A stretch of 64,000 nucleotides of DNA, from contig NZ_JAHYBZ010000014.1 of assembly GCF_019430885.1 (NCBI RefSeq), positions 39,184 to 103,183 of the forward strand, given 5' to 3'. Both the position numbers and the translations under genes were made by a program. A model generated the notes under the pieces. The model saw only the letters and a program-made list of their open reading frames with translations, ran no database searches and was not told the DNA's origin. This DNA comes from Roseomonas alba. GTDB taxonomy: Bacteria; Pseudomonadota; Alphaproteobacteria; Acetobacterales; Acetobacteraceae. Below, in pieces: positions 39,350 to 48,977 of the stretch. The stretch's first letter is position 1; the number at the start of each line of letters is the position of its first letter.

Positions 39350-39808
39350 TCAGGCCGCCCGATGCCCCTGCGGCGCCAAGCCGAACCGCGCCGCGGCGGC
39401 CAGGATCTCGGCCCGATGGGCATAGGCGATGAAGACGCCCATGAACCAGGTGAAGATGGCTTCCTTGAAGAGCTGCCCGCCATCATTGTACGGGTCGATG
39501 CCGATCGGGCCGATGGTGTGGAAGAAGATCGCGCCGGACATCAGCCCGACGGCGAGCAGCGCCCCCCAGACCCGCGTCAGCGGCACCAGCACCAGCACCG
39601 AGGCGATGATTTCGAGGATCGCGACGGTCAGGCGGAAGGGCTTCTCATAGGCCGGGATGCCGAACCAGTCGGCCAGGGGCTGGAAGATCTGCTCCACCGA
39701 ACCGGGCGCGCCGGTCAGCTTGTACTGCTCGTACCAGAGGAATTCATAGGCGATCCAGATCGCGGCGGGCCAGGCGAGGAGCCGGAGGATGCGGTCGGTG
39801 CGGGTCAT
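39350..39808 (-). CDS. DoxX-like four-helix membrane protein
   Basis: 152 residues, about four membrane helices: LLAWPAAIWIAYEFLWYEQY, FRLTVAILEIIASVLVLVPL, WGALLAVGLMSGAIFFHTIG and LFKEAIFTWFMGVFIAYAH. The layout, with an amphipathic loop (GAPGSVEQIFQPLADWFGIP) after the first helix, matches DoxX/MauE-like quinone-associated or uncharacterised membrane proteins. Function not known. It lies upstream of the permease on the same strand, with 112 bases between them. Confidence 0.7.
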   Translation of the reverse strand: MTRTDRILRLLAWPAAIWIAYEFLWYEQYKLTGAPGSVEQIFQPLADWFGIPAYEKPFRLTVAILEIIASVLVLVPLTRVWGALLAVGLMSGAIFFHTIGPIGIDPYNDGGQLFKEAIFTWFMGVFIAYAHRAEILAAAARFGLAPQGHRAA

Positions 39809-39879
39809 GATGGGCGTTCCTTGCGGGGCGTTCTGCCCTCGGGTTCGTCTTCCCGGGTTCGAAGGTTACGGGAGCGGGG

Positions 39880-40113
39880 CTATCCCCCCTTCGTCATGCG
39901 CCCCACGACGAAGCCGAAGATGAAGGTTCCCACCAGGATCGCCCCCACCTCTCCCACCAGCGCGTGCAGCAAGGGCAGCCCGACCAGGATGGCCAGGGTG
40001 AAGCCGCCGATGAACACCCAGCGATAGGCCAGCGGGCTCAGCGCCCAGCCGCGATTCACCGGCTTCTTGGTGCGCGGCCGCGCCGTGGTGCCTTTCCGCG
40101 TGCTGCCGCTCAC
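39880..40113 (-). CDS. small two-helix membrane protein, unknown
   Basis: 77 residues from a GTG at 40,113: a basic N-terminus (STRKGTTARPRTKKPVNRGW) then two hydrophobic segments (WVFIGGFTLAILVGLPLLHA and VGAILVGTFIFGFVVGRMT). No family recognised. The start is uncertain; an ATG at 40,188 would add 25 residues of low-complexity sequence. Lies between thyX and the DoxX-like gene on the same strand. Confidence 0.55.
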   Translation of the reverse strand: MSGSTRKGTTARPRTKKPVNRGWALSPLAYRWVFIGGFTLAILVGLPLLHALVGEVGAILVGTFIFGFVVGRMTKGG

Positions 40114-40209
40114 GGCCAGGCCCCAAGCAGCCAGACCTCCTCCATCCGGTCGTGGAGAAGCCCCGCGTGCCCCCCGCCGGGCACGCATCCGGGGATCGCG
40201 GCGGCAGGC

Positions 40210-41151
40210 TCAGGCTGCATCGCGCCCCAGGGTCTCCATCAACTCGCGCCATTCCCGCTTGGACAGGCCCGAACCCTCCTGCGTCACGGCCTCGCCGGCC
40301 AGCATCCGCTTCACGATGCCCATCATCTGCGCCGACAGCGTCACCGCGCCCAGCCGATAGTCGCGGAAGGCGTCATGGGCCATCGGCACCCAGGCCTTCA
40401 CCGTCTCCAGCATCGCCTCGGCATAGACGCGGATCTCGTACTGCGCATGCGGATCGGCGCGCAGGGACAGGAAATGCAGCAGGTTGTGCAGATCCGTCTT
40501 CCAGTACCACTGCGTATAGGCGTTCAGCGTCAGGTTCATCCGCGCCAGCTCCCGCGCCAGGCCCTGCCGGCCCGGATCGCGCTTCTGCCCGTCATCCTCC
40601 TCGTTCAGCATTTCGAGGTAGTGGTCGTAGTTGCGCGTCGCGTCCTCCCGCAGCAGGTCGAGGACATGCGCCGCCTCCGCCCCCTGCAGGATGTCGCCGC
40701 GCCCCTGGCGGTTCACCACCGATTGCGCGGCAAGCTGGTCGGGCGCCGGGATGTAGAACTCCCGATCGAGGATCGAATACCGCGCCGAATACTCGTTCAC
40801 ATTGGCCGTGCGGTGACGGATCCATTGCCGCGCCACGAAGATCGGCAGCTTCACGTGATATTTGATCTCGCACATCTCGAAGGGCGTCGAATGGCGATGC
40901 CGCATCAGGTAGCGGATCAGGCCGCGATCCTCATTCGCCGCGCGCGTGCCACGGCCATAGGAGACCCGCGCCGCCTGCACGATCGCGGCATCGTCGCCCA
41001 TGTAGTCCACCACGCGCACGAAACCGTGGTCGAGCAGCGGAATGGCCTGGAACAGCATCGATTCCAGCGCCGGCACGGTCGGGCGCCGCGTGCGGCCTTC
41101 GGACGCGCGCGCGGCCTCGATTTCCTGCTGCTGGTCGGCGGTCAGCGCCAT
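40210..41151 (-). CDS. thyX: flavin-dependent thymidylate synthase
   Basis: Makes dTMP from dUMP using FAD and methylenetetrahydrofolate; 313 residues. The ThyX motif RHR-x7-S is R112-H113-R114 to S122 (RHRTANVNEYSARY). The FAD-binding region LMRHRHSTPFEMCEIKYHVK and C-terminal MNLTLNAYTQWYWKTDLHNL are conserved. Alphaproteobacteria with ThyX usually lack ThyA; none is seen here. The family A single end at 41,218 lies just upstream of its start. Confidence 0.97.
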   Translation of the reverse strand: MALTADQQQEIEAARASEGRTRRPTVPALESMLFQAIPLLDHGFVRVVDYMGDDAAIVQAARVSYGRGTRAANEDRGLIRYLMRHRHSTPFEMCEIKYHVKLPIFVARQWIRHRTANVNEYSARYSILDREFYIPAPDQLAAQSVVNRQGRGDILQGAEAAHVLDLLREDATRNYDHYLEMLNEEDDGQKRDPGRQGLARELARMNLTLNAYTQWYWKTDLHNLLHFLSLRADPHAQYEIRVYAEAMLETVKAWVPMAHDAFRDYRLGAVTLSAQMMGIVKRMLAGEAVTQEGSGLSKREWRELMETLGRDAA

Positions 41152-41217
41152 GACAATCCCCTGGGCAACGAACCCCGTCTAATAGGGCGGCGGCGCCGAG
41201 TCGTCACAGCCTGACCA

Positions 41218-41279
41218 GGGAGGGGCGCCGCCCCTCCCCGGACCCCGCCCCGCCAAAGGCCGAAAGACCTATGGAAACC
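41218..41279. repeat. family A single end (locus 5)
   Basis: GGGAGGGGCGCCGCCCCTCC hairpin, a CCGGACCCCGCC linker, then CCAAAGGCCGAAAGACCTATGG and AAACC. Only the left-type end is present, in the divergent gap between thyX and the M20 amidohydrolase. The inner hairpin has two arm mismatches, so it is decaying. Confidence 0.6.
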
Positions 41280-41372
41280 AATACCTTGGGGCAGATCGAC
41301 GGGAAGCGCGGCCCGATCTACCCGACGGACGTCCAGCGGTGCAGGATTGGGCACCCTTGTACCGGAGCCGCC

Positions 41373-42542
41373 ATGTCACCCCTCGACGCCATCCGTCGCG
41401 ACCAGGCCGAACTCACCGCCATCCGCCAGGACTTCCACACCCATCCGGAACTCGGCATGGCCGAGCACCGCACGGCCGAGATCGTCGCCCGCAAGCTCGA
41501 ATCCTGGGGCATCGAGGTGCATCGCGGCGTCGGCGTCACCGGCGTGGTCGGCGTGCTGCGCAACGGGTCCGGCAACCGCGCCATCGGGCTGCGGGCCGAC
41601 ATGGACGCCCTGCCGATCGAGGAACTGAACGACGTCCCTTATCGCTCCGCCACCAAGGGCGTGATGCATGCCTGCGGGCATGACGGCCACACCACCATGC
41701 TGCTCGGCGCGGCCAAGTACCTGGCCGAGACGCGCAACTTCGACGGCATCGTCCACTTCATCTTCCAGCCCGGCGAGGAAGGCTGCGGCGGCGCCCTGGC
41801 CATGCTGGCCGACGGGCTGTTCGAGCGCTTCCCCTGCGACGCGATCTACGGCATGCATAACCGCCCGGGCATGCCGGTCGGCGAATACGGCATCCGCTCC
41901 GGCCCCACTGCCGCCGGCGGCGCCTTCTTCGACATCGCCATCGCCGGCAAGGGATCCCACGGCGCGCGGCCGGAGGCCTCCATCGACCCGGTGCTGACCG
42001 CCTGCCACGTGACCACGGCGCTGCAGTCGATCGTCAGCCGCACGCTGTCCCCGCGCGATCCGGCGGTGGTCAGCGTGACCAAGGTGGTGGGCGGGGACGC
42101 CTATAACGTCATCCCCGAGACGGCGACCATCTCCGGCACCGCCCGCTTCTTCACCCGCGAGGTCGGCGTGCAGATCGAGGAATCGATGCGCCGGGTCGCC
42201 GAGGGCGTCGCCGCGGGCTTCGGGGCGACCGCGACGCTCGACTGGCGCCTGATCTTCGCGCCCACCATCAACGACGCCGCCCAGACCGAGGCCTATGCGG
42301 ACGCCGCCGCCGAGCTGGTCGGGACCGACAAGGTCGCGCGCGACAACCCGCCGGGCATGGGCTCGGAGGATTTCTCCTTCATGATGGAGAAGGTCCCGGG
42401 TGCCTACATCCATGTCGGCAACGGCCCGGGGGCGACGCCGCACAACCCGCGCTACCAATTCAACGACGAAGCGATCCCCTATGGCGCCGCGCTCTATGCC
42501 AAGGTCGTGGAACGCGGACTCGCCAAAGACCGCGAGGGCTGA
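41373..42542 (+). CDS. M20-family amidohydrolase
   Basis: Zinc/manganese-dependent peptidase or deacylase of the HipO/AbgA type; 389 residues. Metal ligands in HACGHDGHTTMLLGAAKYL (about residues 97-115), the general-base glutamates in FQPGEEGCGG, and the histidine in GMHNRPG. The dimerisation-domain histidine is in GKGSHGARPEASIDP. The late MGSEDFSFMMEKVPGAYIHVGNG is typical of hippurate hydrolase-like members. GGAG precedes the ATG at 41,373. The actual amide substrate is unknown. The ssrA gene begins right after its stop. Confidence 0.94.
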   Translation: MSPLDAIRRDQAELTAIRQDFHTHPELGMAEHRTAEIVARKLESWGIEVHRGVGVTGVVGVLRNGSGNRAIGLRADMDALPIEELNDVPYRSATKGVMHACGHDGHTTMLLGAAKYLAETRNFDGIVHFIFQPGEEGCGGALAMLADGLFERFPCDAIYGMHNRPGMPVGEYGIRSGPTAAGGAFFDIAIAGKGSHGARPEASIDPVLTACHVTTALQSIVSRTLSPRDPAVVSVTKVVGGDAYNVIPETATISGTARFFTREVGVQIEESMRRVAEGVAAGFGATATLDWRLIFAPTINDAAQTEAYADAAAELVGTDKVARDNPPGMGSEDFSFMMEKVPGAYIHVGNGPGATPHNPRYQFNDEAIPYGAALYAKVVERGLAKDREG

Positions 42543-42562
42543 CGGAAGCCCCTCGAAATCCG

Positions 42563-42865
42563 GACGCGCCTGGATTATATGAGGCGCGTCACTTCGGTGA
42601 CTATGGTGATAAACGGCGTATGGAATAAGCGTTGCGGACCCGGGGGCGGTACCCGGCGCCTCCACCATCAACCCGCCTTATCAGCGGCAGATGGGGGCGA
42701 AACAGGCTCGACGCGCGCGGTAAAGATACGCCTTTTGCCCGGCATGGTACCGCCGTCATCGGACCAATTCACAAGTGCCAACGATAACAGCCGCGAGGCT
42801 GTGGCGCTCGCTGCCTAAATAGGTAAGCGCGGTTCGGGGGGCACCGGGCAACAGAAGCCCCCCAC
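42563..42865 (+). ncRNA. ssrA: tmRNA, circularly permuted two-piece
   Basis: Rescues stalled ribosomes by trans-translation. Acceptor piece first: a hairpin at 42,563-42,590, then the T-arm-like CCGGG-GGCGGTA-CCCGG and CGCCTCCACCA, its CCA at 42,665-42,667. Then a spacer to be cut out and the coding piece from about 42,693 (GGGGGCGAAACAGGCTCGAC), which would pair with the acceptor end. The tag frame 42,777-42,818 encodes ANDNSREAVALAA followed by TAA. The order acceptor-then-coding is the permuted form of alphaproteobacteria. A G/C-run hairpin closes the 3' side. Exact processed ends are estimates. Confidence 0.93.
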
Positions 42866-42905
42866 TTCGCTTGGCATAGCATGGGTTCCTGGCCTAGATG
42901 GCCGC

Positions 42906-43427
42906 ATGAGCGACGACGCCGCACCTCCCGAAAGCCTGCTGCCCTATGACATCTGGGCCGAGGAAGCCCTGCGCGAGGTCGCGATCCGCGCGCTGGAAAG
43001 CGCCGCGAAGGACGGCTTGCCGGGCGAGCACCATTTCTACCTGACCTTCCGCACCGACCACCCGGGCGCGACGGTGCCCGGCCACCTCAAGGCCCGCTAC
43101 CCGCAGGAAATCACTATCGTCCTGCAGCACCAGTTCGAAGACCTGGTGATCGACCGCGTCGCCGGGCGGTTCTCGGTGACGCTCTATTTCGGCGGCGTCC
43201 CGTCCCGCCTGGTGGTGCCCTTCGGCGCCCTGACCATGTTCCACGACCCGCATGTGCGCTTCGGCCTGCGCTTCCCCGCGCTGGGCATGAACGGGCCGAT
43301 CATGGAAGACGTCGCCGAAGCCCCTGATGACGTCGAGCCCGAGCCCGAGGCGGAGACGCCCCCGGCCGCTCCGGCGCAGGTCGTCAGCCTCGACGCCTTC
43401 CGCCGGAAGCCCGCGAAGGACGGCTGA
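42906..43427 (+). CDS. sspB: ClpXP adaptor SspB (alpha type)
   Basis: Delivers ssrA-tagged proteins to ClpXP; 173 residues. The peptide-binding domain covers about residues 10-125 (LPYDIWAEEALREVAIRALE, GEHHFYLTFRTDHPGATVP, YPQEITIVLQHQFEDLVID, FGGVPSRLVVPFGALTMFHD). An acidic/proline linker and the short C-terminal ClpX-binding tail (VSLDAFRRKPAKDG) follow. It starts about 40 bases after the tmRNA gene, so tag and tag-reader are encoded side by side. Confidence 0.96.
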   Translation: MSDDAAPPESLLPYDIWAEEALREVAIRALESAAKDGLPGEHHFYLTFRTDHPGATVPGHLKARYPQEITIVLQHQFEDLVIDRVAGRFSVTLYFGGVPSRLVVPFGALTMFHDPHVRFGLRFPALGMNGPIMEDVAEAPDDVEPEPEAETPPAAPAQVVSLDAFRRKPAKDG

Positions 43428-43752
43428 CGGCGGTCATCGGCGCCACGAACGCTACCTGCGAGAGCGCGATCGGTTCGCTCTTGCTCACCGATCACGCTCC
43501 AACCCATTGTCGGATCGTGTGATTCATACCGGCGGCCCTATTCGGGCCATCGGCATCCGCATTGGCCAGCCCTCAGACGCCGGGCGCAGACCTTCGCTTT
43601 GCCTGGCTTCGTGCCGAAGGCACGCCTCCCGCGTGACACTGGACTACCGGCGGGCCGCCTTCCGGGTTCCATGTCGCGGCCTCGGCACGAGTCACGGATT
43701 CGTGCCGCTGGTATCAGACATCCGGTGCATTCGCGCCTTCGGCCATCACGCT
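43428..43752. other. gene-free gap between convergent sspB and TerB-like gene
   Basis: Apart from the hairpin at 43,462-43,499, nothing recognisable is present. A run of short inverted GC pieces near 43,560-43,700 gives open frames without codon bias or homology I recognise. Confidence 0.5.
43462..43499. terminator. bidirectional hairpin after sspB
   Basis: 13-base arms (43,462-43,474 and 43,487-43,499, one mismatch) around a 12-base loop, between convergent genes. No T run follows in either direction, so it is a candidate end signal of the kind common in GC-rich genomes. Confidence 0.45.
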
Positions 43753-44526
43753 TCAGGCTTGCGGCGCCGATGCCAGATCGGCCTGACGGTCGAGATGCGC
43801 GACAAGGTCGTCAGGCAGCTTCAGCCGATGCGCCAGCGCCTGCAGATAGGCGCGCTCCGCCACATCGTCCGGATCCACGGCGAGGCGCGACACCAGGTAC
43901 AGTTCGCTCGCCTGCTCGGGTGTCGTCGCCGCTGCCGTCACCTCGCCCACGCCGATGGGCGTATCCAGCGCGTCGAACACGAACCCCTTGGCTTCGGCGT
44001 CCAGGCCTGCCTGCTCGACCTGGGCGAAGATACGCCGGCGTTCCTCGGCATCGATGTGCCCATCGGCCCGTGCGGCGCAGATCATGGCCTTGATCAGTGC
44101 CAGTTCGAAGGGCAGGCCATCGGCTCCGGGCGCCGCGCCGGGCAGGAATCGCGCATCGACGGAAGCGGCATCCCGCGGGGTCGGCGCCGAGACGGCAGCC
44201 GGCTGCCGGCCAGCCTGCCAGTTCTGGAACGCACGGTCCGCCAGGGCCCCGAGCAGCGCCGCGCCACCATGGCTGAGCATGCTGCCGCCCCTCCCCTTCT
44301 TCTTCCCGACCAGAAGGGACAACAGCCCGCCTGCCGCCGCCGCGCCGGCCAGTCCGCCGACCCCGCCCTGGCCGAGGACCTGGCGCGCCGCCGTCGCCAG
44401 CCCGCCAGGCGCCGTCAGGCCCGACAACCCCGAGGAAGCGGGCTGCCCGGTAGCCTGGTTTTGGTCCTGGCCGGGCGCCGCGCCCGTGCCGAAAAAGCGG
44501 TTCAGCAGTTGCTGTGCGTCGATCAT
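43753..44526 (-). CDS. TerB-domain (DUF533/YebE-like) protein
   Basis: 257 residues from the ATG at 44,526 (MIDAQQLLNRFFGTG). The first half is a glycine/alanine-rich, partly hydrophobic region (VGGLAGAAAAGGLLSLLVGK). The C-terminal half is a TerB-like helical domain with acidic helices (ALIKAMICAARADGHIDAEERRRI) typical of DUF533/tellurite-resistance-like proteins. Likely a peripheral membrane or cytoplasmic protein of unknown role; no tellurite operon is near. Confidence 0.85.
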   Translation of the reverse strand: MIDAQQLLNRFFGTGAAPGQDQNQATGQPASSGLSGLTAPGGLATAARQVLGQGGVGGLAGAAAAGGLLSLLVGKKKGRGGSMLSHGGAALLGALADRAFQNWQAGRQPAAVSAPTPRDAASVDARFLPGAAPGADGLPFELALIKAMICAARADGHIDAEERRRIFAQVEQAGLDAEAKGFVFDALDTPIGVGEVTAAATTPEQASELYLVSRLAVDPDDVAERAYLQALAHRLKLPDDLVAHLDRQADLASAPQA

Positions 44527-44705
44527 GGGCGTCACATCGTGACGCCCGCATCTGGACGCAAGATTGCTGAAAATTTACTTTATGCGCGATGGAGAAGGTC
44601 GCGGCCGGCAATCCTGATCGGCCCCGAAGTTGGCGCCCGCCTTCCCCCTTTGCTACAGCACCCGCAAAGGCGCATCCGTTCTCCTGCGCCCCCGGAGACC
44701 GACTC

Positions 44706-46366
<1,661 letters not shown>

Positions 46367-46370
<4 letters not shown>

Positions 46371-46603
46371 GCCAGGCGGCCGACCGCCGCCTGCCTGCGA
46401 GGTTCAGGTTGCCGCTGACCGGTCTGCTGATCACCGCCATCATGACCTTCATCATCTCGGGCATCTCGACCGCCATGGCGCTTGGGCTGTCCGTGATGGC
46501 ACTCGGCGCCTGGCCGATCGCGTGGGTCATCGCCTTTCTGGTCATTCTGCTGGTGATGCCCTGCGTGCAGTCGCTGGCCTCGCGCCGCGTCGCACCACCC
46601 TGA
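46367..46603 (+). CDS. DUF2798 two-helix membrane protein
   Basis: 78 residues, GTG start overlapping the fumarase stop. Two membrane helices (LLITAIMTFIISGISTAMAL and WPIAWVIAFLVILLVMPCVQ) with the basic start ADRRLPARFRLP fit the DUF2798 family. Function unknown. Translationally coupled to the class I fumarase. Confidence 0.8.
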
Positions 46604-46622
46604 CCCGGAAAGGAACCCGGCC

Positions 46623-46880
46623 ATGCTCGCCCTTCGCCCCAACTGCGAATGCTGCGGCCGGGACCTGCCGCCGGACAGCCGCGACGCGCTGATCTGTTCC
46701 TTCGAATGCACATGGTGCGTGGAGTGCGTGCGCACCAAGCTGCCGGGCGGGCTCTGCCCCAATTGCGGCGGGGAACTGCTGCGCCGCCCGATCCGGCCGG
46801 CAGGGAAGCTCACGCAGTTCCCCGCCTCGGCCGAGCGAATCCACAGGCCCGAACGCTGCGGCGGGCCCGTCGCGACCTGA
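46623..46880 (+). CDS. DUF1272 cysteine-rich protein
   Basis: 85 residues. Zinc-ribbon-like cysteines: LRPNCECCGRDLPPDS, LICSFECTWCVECVRTKL and GLCPNCGGEL, i.e. four C-x(1-2)-C pairs, the DUF1272 pattern. Probably binds zinc; role unknown. Starts 19 bases after the DUF2798 gene with GGAAAGGA upstream. Confidence 0.92.
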   Translation: MLALRPNCECCGRDLPPDSRDALICSFECTWCVECVRTKLPGGLCPNCGGELLRRPIRPAGKLTQFPASAERIHRPERCGGPVAT

Positions 46881-46895
46881 TACCGGCTGCGAGCC

Positions 46896-47195
46896 ATGCC
46901 GGAACGCATCCGCTTCACCGCGCTGTTCGCCAATGGCGCCATAGTCGTCATCTTCGGCTTCGTGGCGCTCTACTCGCTGGGCCAGGGCCAATGGCCCCTG
47001 GGGATCTTCTTCGTCCTCCTGGCCCTCGGCGCCGGCTTCAGCTTCCACGTCATCCGCAAAGCGGCGCATCTGCTGTCTGAAGAACAATGGCTGCTCGCCG
47101 AACTGCGCAAGGCCGAGTTCCGTAGCCGTCTCGCCGAACTCGGCCGGGACGACGCGGCGCCGACACCCCGACCAAGGCAAGGACCACCCGCATGA
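46896..47195 (+). CDS. small membrane protein, unknown
   Basis: 99 residues with two adjacent hydrophobic segments (FTALFANGAIVVIFGFVALY and WPLGIFFVLLALGAGFSFHV) and a charged helical tail. No family recognised. Its stop overlaps the ATG of the RidA-like gene, so it belongs to the fumarase-to-RidA run of co-directional genes. Confidence 0.65.
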   Translation: MPERIRFTALFANGAIVVIFGFVALYSLGQGQWPLGIFFVLLALGAGFSFHVIRKAAHLLSEEQWLLAELRKAEFRSRLAELGRDDAAPTPRPRQGPPA

Positions 47196-47578
47196 CCGAT
47201 CGTCGCCTCATCTCCTCCGGCTCGAAGTTCGAGGAGGAGATCGGCTATTCCCGCGCCGTCGTCATCGGCGAGGATATCTGGGTGTCCGGCACCACCGGCT
47301 ACGACTATAGCCGCATGACCATCGAGCCGGATGTCGTGGCGCAGGCCGACCAGTGCTTCCGCAACATCGCTTCCGCGCTGGCCGAGGCGGGCGCGACGCT
47401 GGATGACGTGGTCCGCGCGCTCTTCATCGTCCCCGACCGTGCGGATTGGGAACCTTGCTGGCCGGTGGTGAAGAAGTACTTCGGCAAGGCGCGCCCCGCT
47501 TCGACCCTGATTCATGCGGGCCTGCAGACCGATGCCATGCGCATCGAGATTGAGGTCACGGCGCGCCGCCGCGCCTGA
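47192..47578 (+). CDS. RidA-family protein
   Basis: 128 residues of the YjgF/YER057c/UK114 fold: GYSRAVVIGEDIWVSGTTGYD, DVVAQADQCFRNIASALAEAGATLDDVVR and the C-terminal ASTLIHAGLQTDAMRIEIEV. The usual catalytic arginine of enamine deaminases (R-x-x-V/C near residue 105) is not clearly kept: ARPASTLIHAG has R earlier. It may therefore belong to a non-RidA subgroup with a different activity. ATGA overlap with the preceding gene. Confidence 0.9.
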   Translation: MTDRRLISSGSKFEEEIGYSRAVVIGEDIWVSGTTGYDYSRMTIEPDVVAQADQCFRNIASALAEAGATLDDVVRALFIVPDRADWEPCWPVVKKYFGKARPASTLIHAGLQTDAMRIEIEVTARRRA

Positions 47579-47702
47579 CGCAACCGGCGCCGCAACGCGG
47601 CGTTGCCCTTCGCAACAGGACTGCCTCCGCCCTGCCGCATCTGGCGCGGAGGCTGTGTCCAGGGGATGGGACCTCCTGCCCCCTCTGCGAAGGAGAGACT
47701 GC

Positions 47703-48023
47703 ATGACCACCCGTCGAGGCCTTTTCGTCGTCCTCCCCGCCCTGGCCGCGGCAGCGACCGGCCTCGGCCTCCCTGCGACCGCCGAGGCGCAGAGCATCAC
47801 GCTGAATTTCGGCCCGCCGCCCCCGCCGCCCTATGCCCGCCCGGTTCCGCCGCCGCGCCGCGGCTATGTCTGGGCGGACGGGCACTACCGCTGGAACGGC
47901 CGGCGCTATGTCTGGGAGGAAGGACGTTGGGTCCGCACCCGCCGCGGACGCCACTACGCCCAGCCGCGCTGGGATCAGGATGGCGACCACTGGCGCTACC
48001 ATCCGGGCGGGTGGCAGCGCTGA
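47703..48023 (+). CDS. exported YXWGXW-like small protein
   Basis: 106 residues with a signal peptide (MTTRRGLFVVLPALAAAATG, then AEAQ). The mature part is proline-, tyrosine- and tryptophan-rich, with repeats such as GYVWADGHYRWNGRRYVWEEGRW and DHWRYHPGGW, resembling 'YXWGXW repeat' periplasmic proteins. An AAGGAGAG site precedes the ATG at 47,703. Function unknown. Confidence 0.85.
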   Translation: MTTRRGLFVVLPALAAAATGLGLPATAEAQSITLNFGPPPPPPYARPVPPPRRGYVWADGHYRWNGRRYVWEEGRWVRTRRGRHYAQPRWDQDGDHWRYHPGGWQR

Positions 48024-48412
48024 AGCGGCACCGTCGATCAGGAGGGGCTTTGCCCCTCCCGAACCCTCCCCACCAAAGGCCACAGGGCCTTTGGAAACCT
48101 TGACCTGGCGACCTGCACGACGGGTCCGCACCCCCGGAAGCGCGTGCTCCGTGCATGGCGCCACGAGGCATTGCCTGGCGCCAGGCGCTGCGTGCGCCTA
48201 GACATCCCGAAACGTCCCGCCCGGCGCCAGGTATCGGTTTTTCGAGGCCCTGCGGCCTTTGGTGGGGTTCGGGGAAGGGCAAGGCCTCCCCGTCGCCTCG
48301 CGAGTCGTATCTTCGCGCAAGTGAGGCGGAGGCCGCTCCAACCCACCAGCGACCGTGACAGAGCCAGCTTCGGGCTGTACAGGGCGCGGGCTGAACCGTT
48401 CCGGGATCCGCC
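48024..48412. other. gene-free gap with family A element 6
   Basis: The family A element at 48,041-48,291 fills most of this gap. The last 120 bases before the VOC gene show no recognisable signal. Open frames seen here on both strands are GC-driven. Confidence 0.6.
48041..48291. repeat. family A element 6 (251 bp, two matching ends)
   Basis: Left: GGAGGGGCTTTGCCCCTCC (48,041-48,059), then CCACCAAAGGCCACAGGGCC plus TTTGGAAACC and ACCTGGCG. Right, inverted: CGCCAGGTATCGGTTTTTCG, GGCCCTGCGGCCTTTGGTGG, then GGGGAAGGGCAAGGCCTCCCC (48,271-48,291). The two ends are reverse complements over about 60 bases. The core is about 110 bases, with CTCCGTGCATGGCGCC. Confidence 0.75.
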
Positions 48413-48820
48413 ATGCGCTTTGCTGTCGATCGCCTCGATCACCTGGTCCTGACCGTCAAGGACGTGACCATTTCGGCCTCCTGGTATCAGCGCGTGCTGG
48501 GCATGGAGGTTGGCGAGTTCGGCCCGCACGACCGGACCACGGTGAAGTTCGGCGGGCAGAAGATCAATCTCCGCCCGGTCGAGGCAACGCAGACCGAATG
48601 GTGGACCGGCGTGGCCGGCGGCGTGCCCGGCACCGCCGACCTGTGCTTCATCGTCACGGTGGATGCGGAGCAGATCATCGCCCATCTGCGCGATTGCGGC
48701 GTGGCGGTGGAGCAGGGACCGGTGGCGAAGGATGGCGCTCTGGGGCCGATCACCTCGGTCTATTGCCGCGATCCGGACGGCAACCTGATCGAGATCTCGA
48801 CCTACGGTTCGCTCGACTGA
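48413..48820 (+). CDS. VOC-superfamily (glyoxalase-like) protein
   Basis: 135 residues with two beta-alpha-beta-beta-beta modules: VDRLDHLVLTVKDVTISASWYQRVLGMEV with the first metal histidine, and LCFIVTVDAEQIIAHLRDCGV with SVYCRDPDGNLIEISTYG providing the metal glutamate. A small-molecule dioxygenase/lyase or resistance-type VOC protein; substrate unknown. Stand-alone. Confidence 0.92.
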   Translation: MRFAVDRLDHLVLTVKDVTISASWYQRVLGMEVGEFGPHDRTTVKFGGQKINLRPVEATQTEWWTGVAGGVPGTADLCFIVTVDAEQIIAHLRDCGVAVEQGPVAKDGALGPITSVYCRDPDGNLIEISTYGSLD

Positions 48821-48977
48821 TGCGGAACCGGCAAGGGACTGGCCCTTGTCGGTTCAACATCGGCCCGTGTTTCGCGCGCGGCCGCCCGACCAGCCCGGCA
48901 CACCATGGGTCCCCCGACGAAGGTCTGGCCTTTGGCGGGGCCGGATGCCCCCCATATCGGGCCGGACGGAGGACTGC

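Noticed and set aside
42579..42818. 79-codon protein ending in ANDNSREAVALAA
   Set aside because: The ending is the tmRNA tag; the rest of the frame covers structured tmRNA sequence.
43428..43752. Degraded gene in the sspB-TerB gap
   Set aside because: Open frames are short, unbiased and without recognisable motifs; only a hairpin is supportable.
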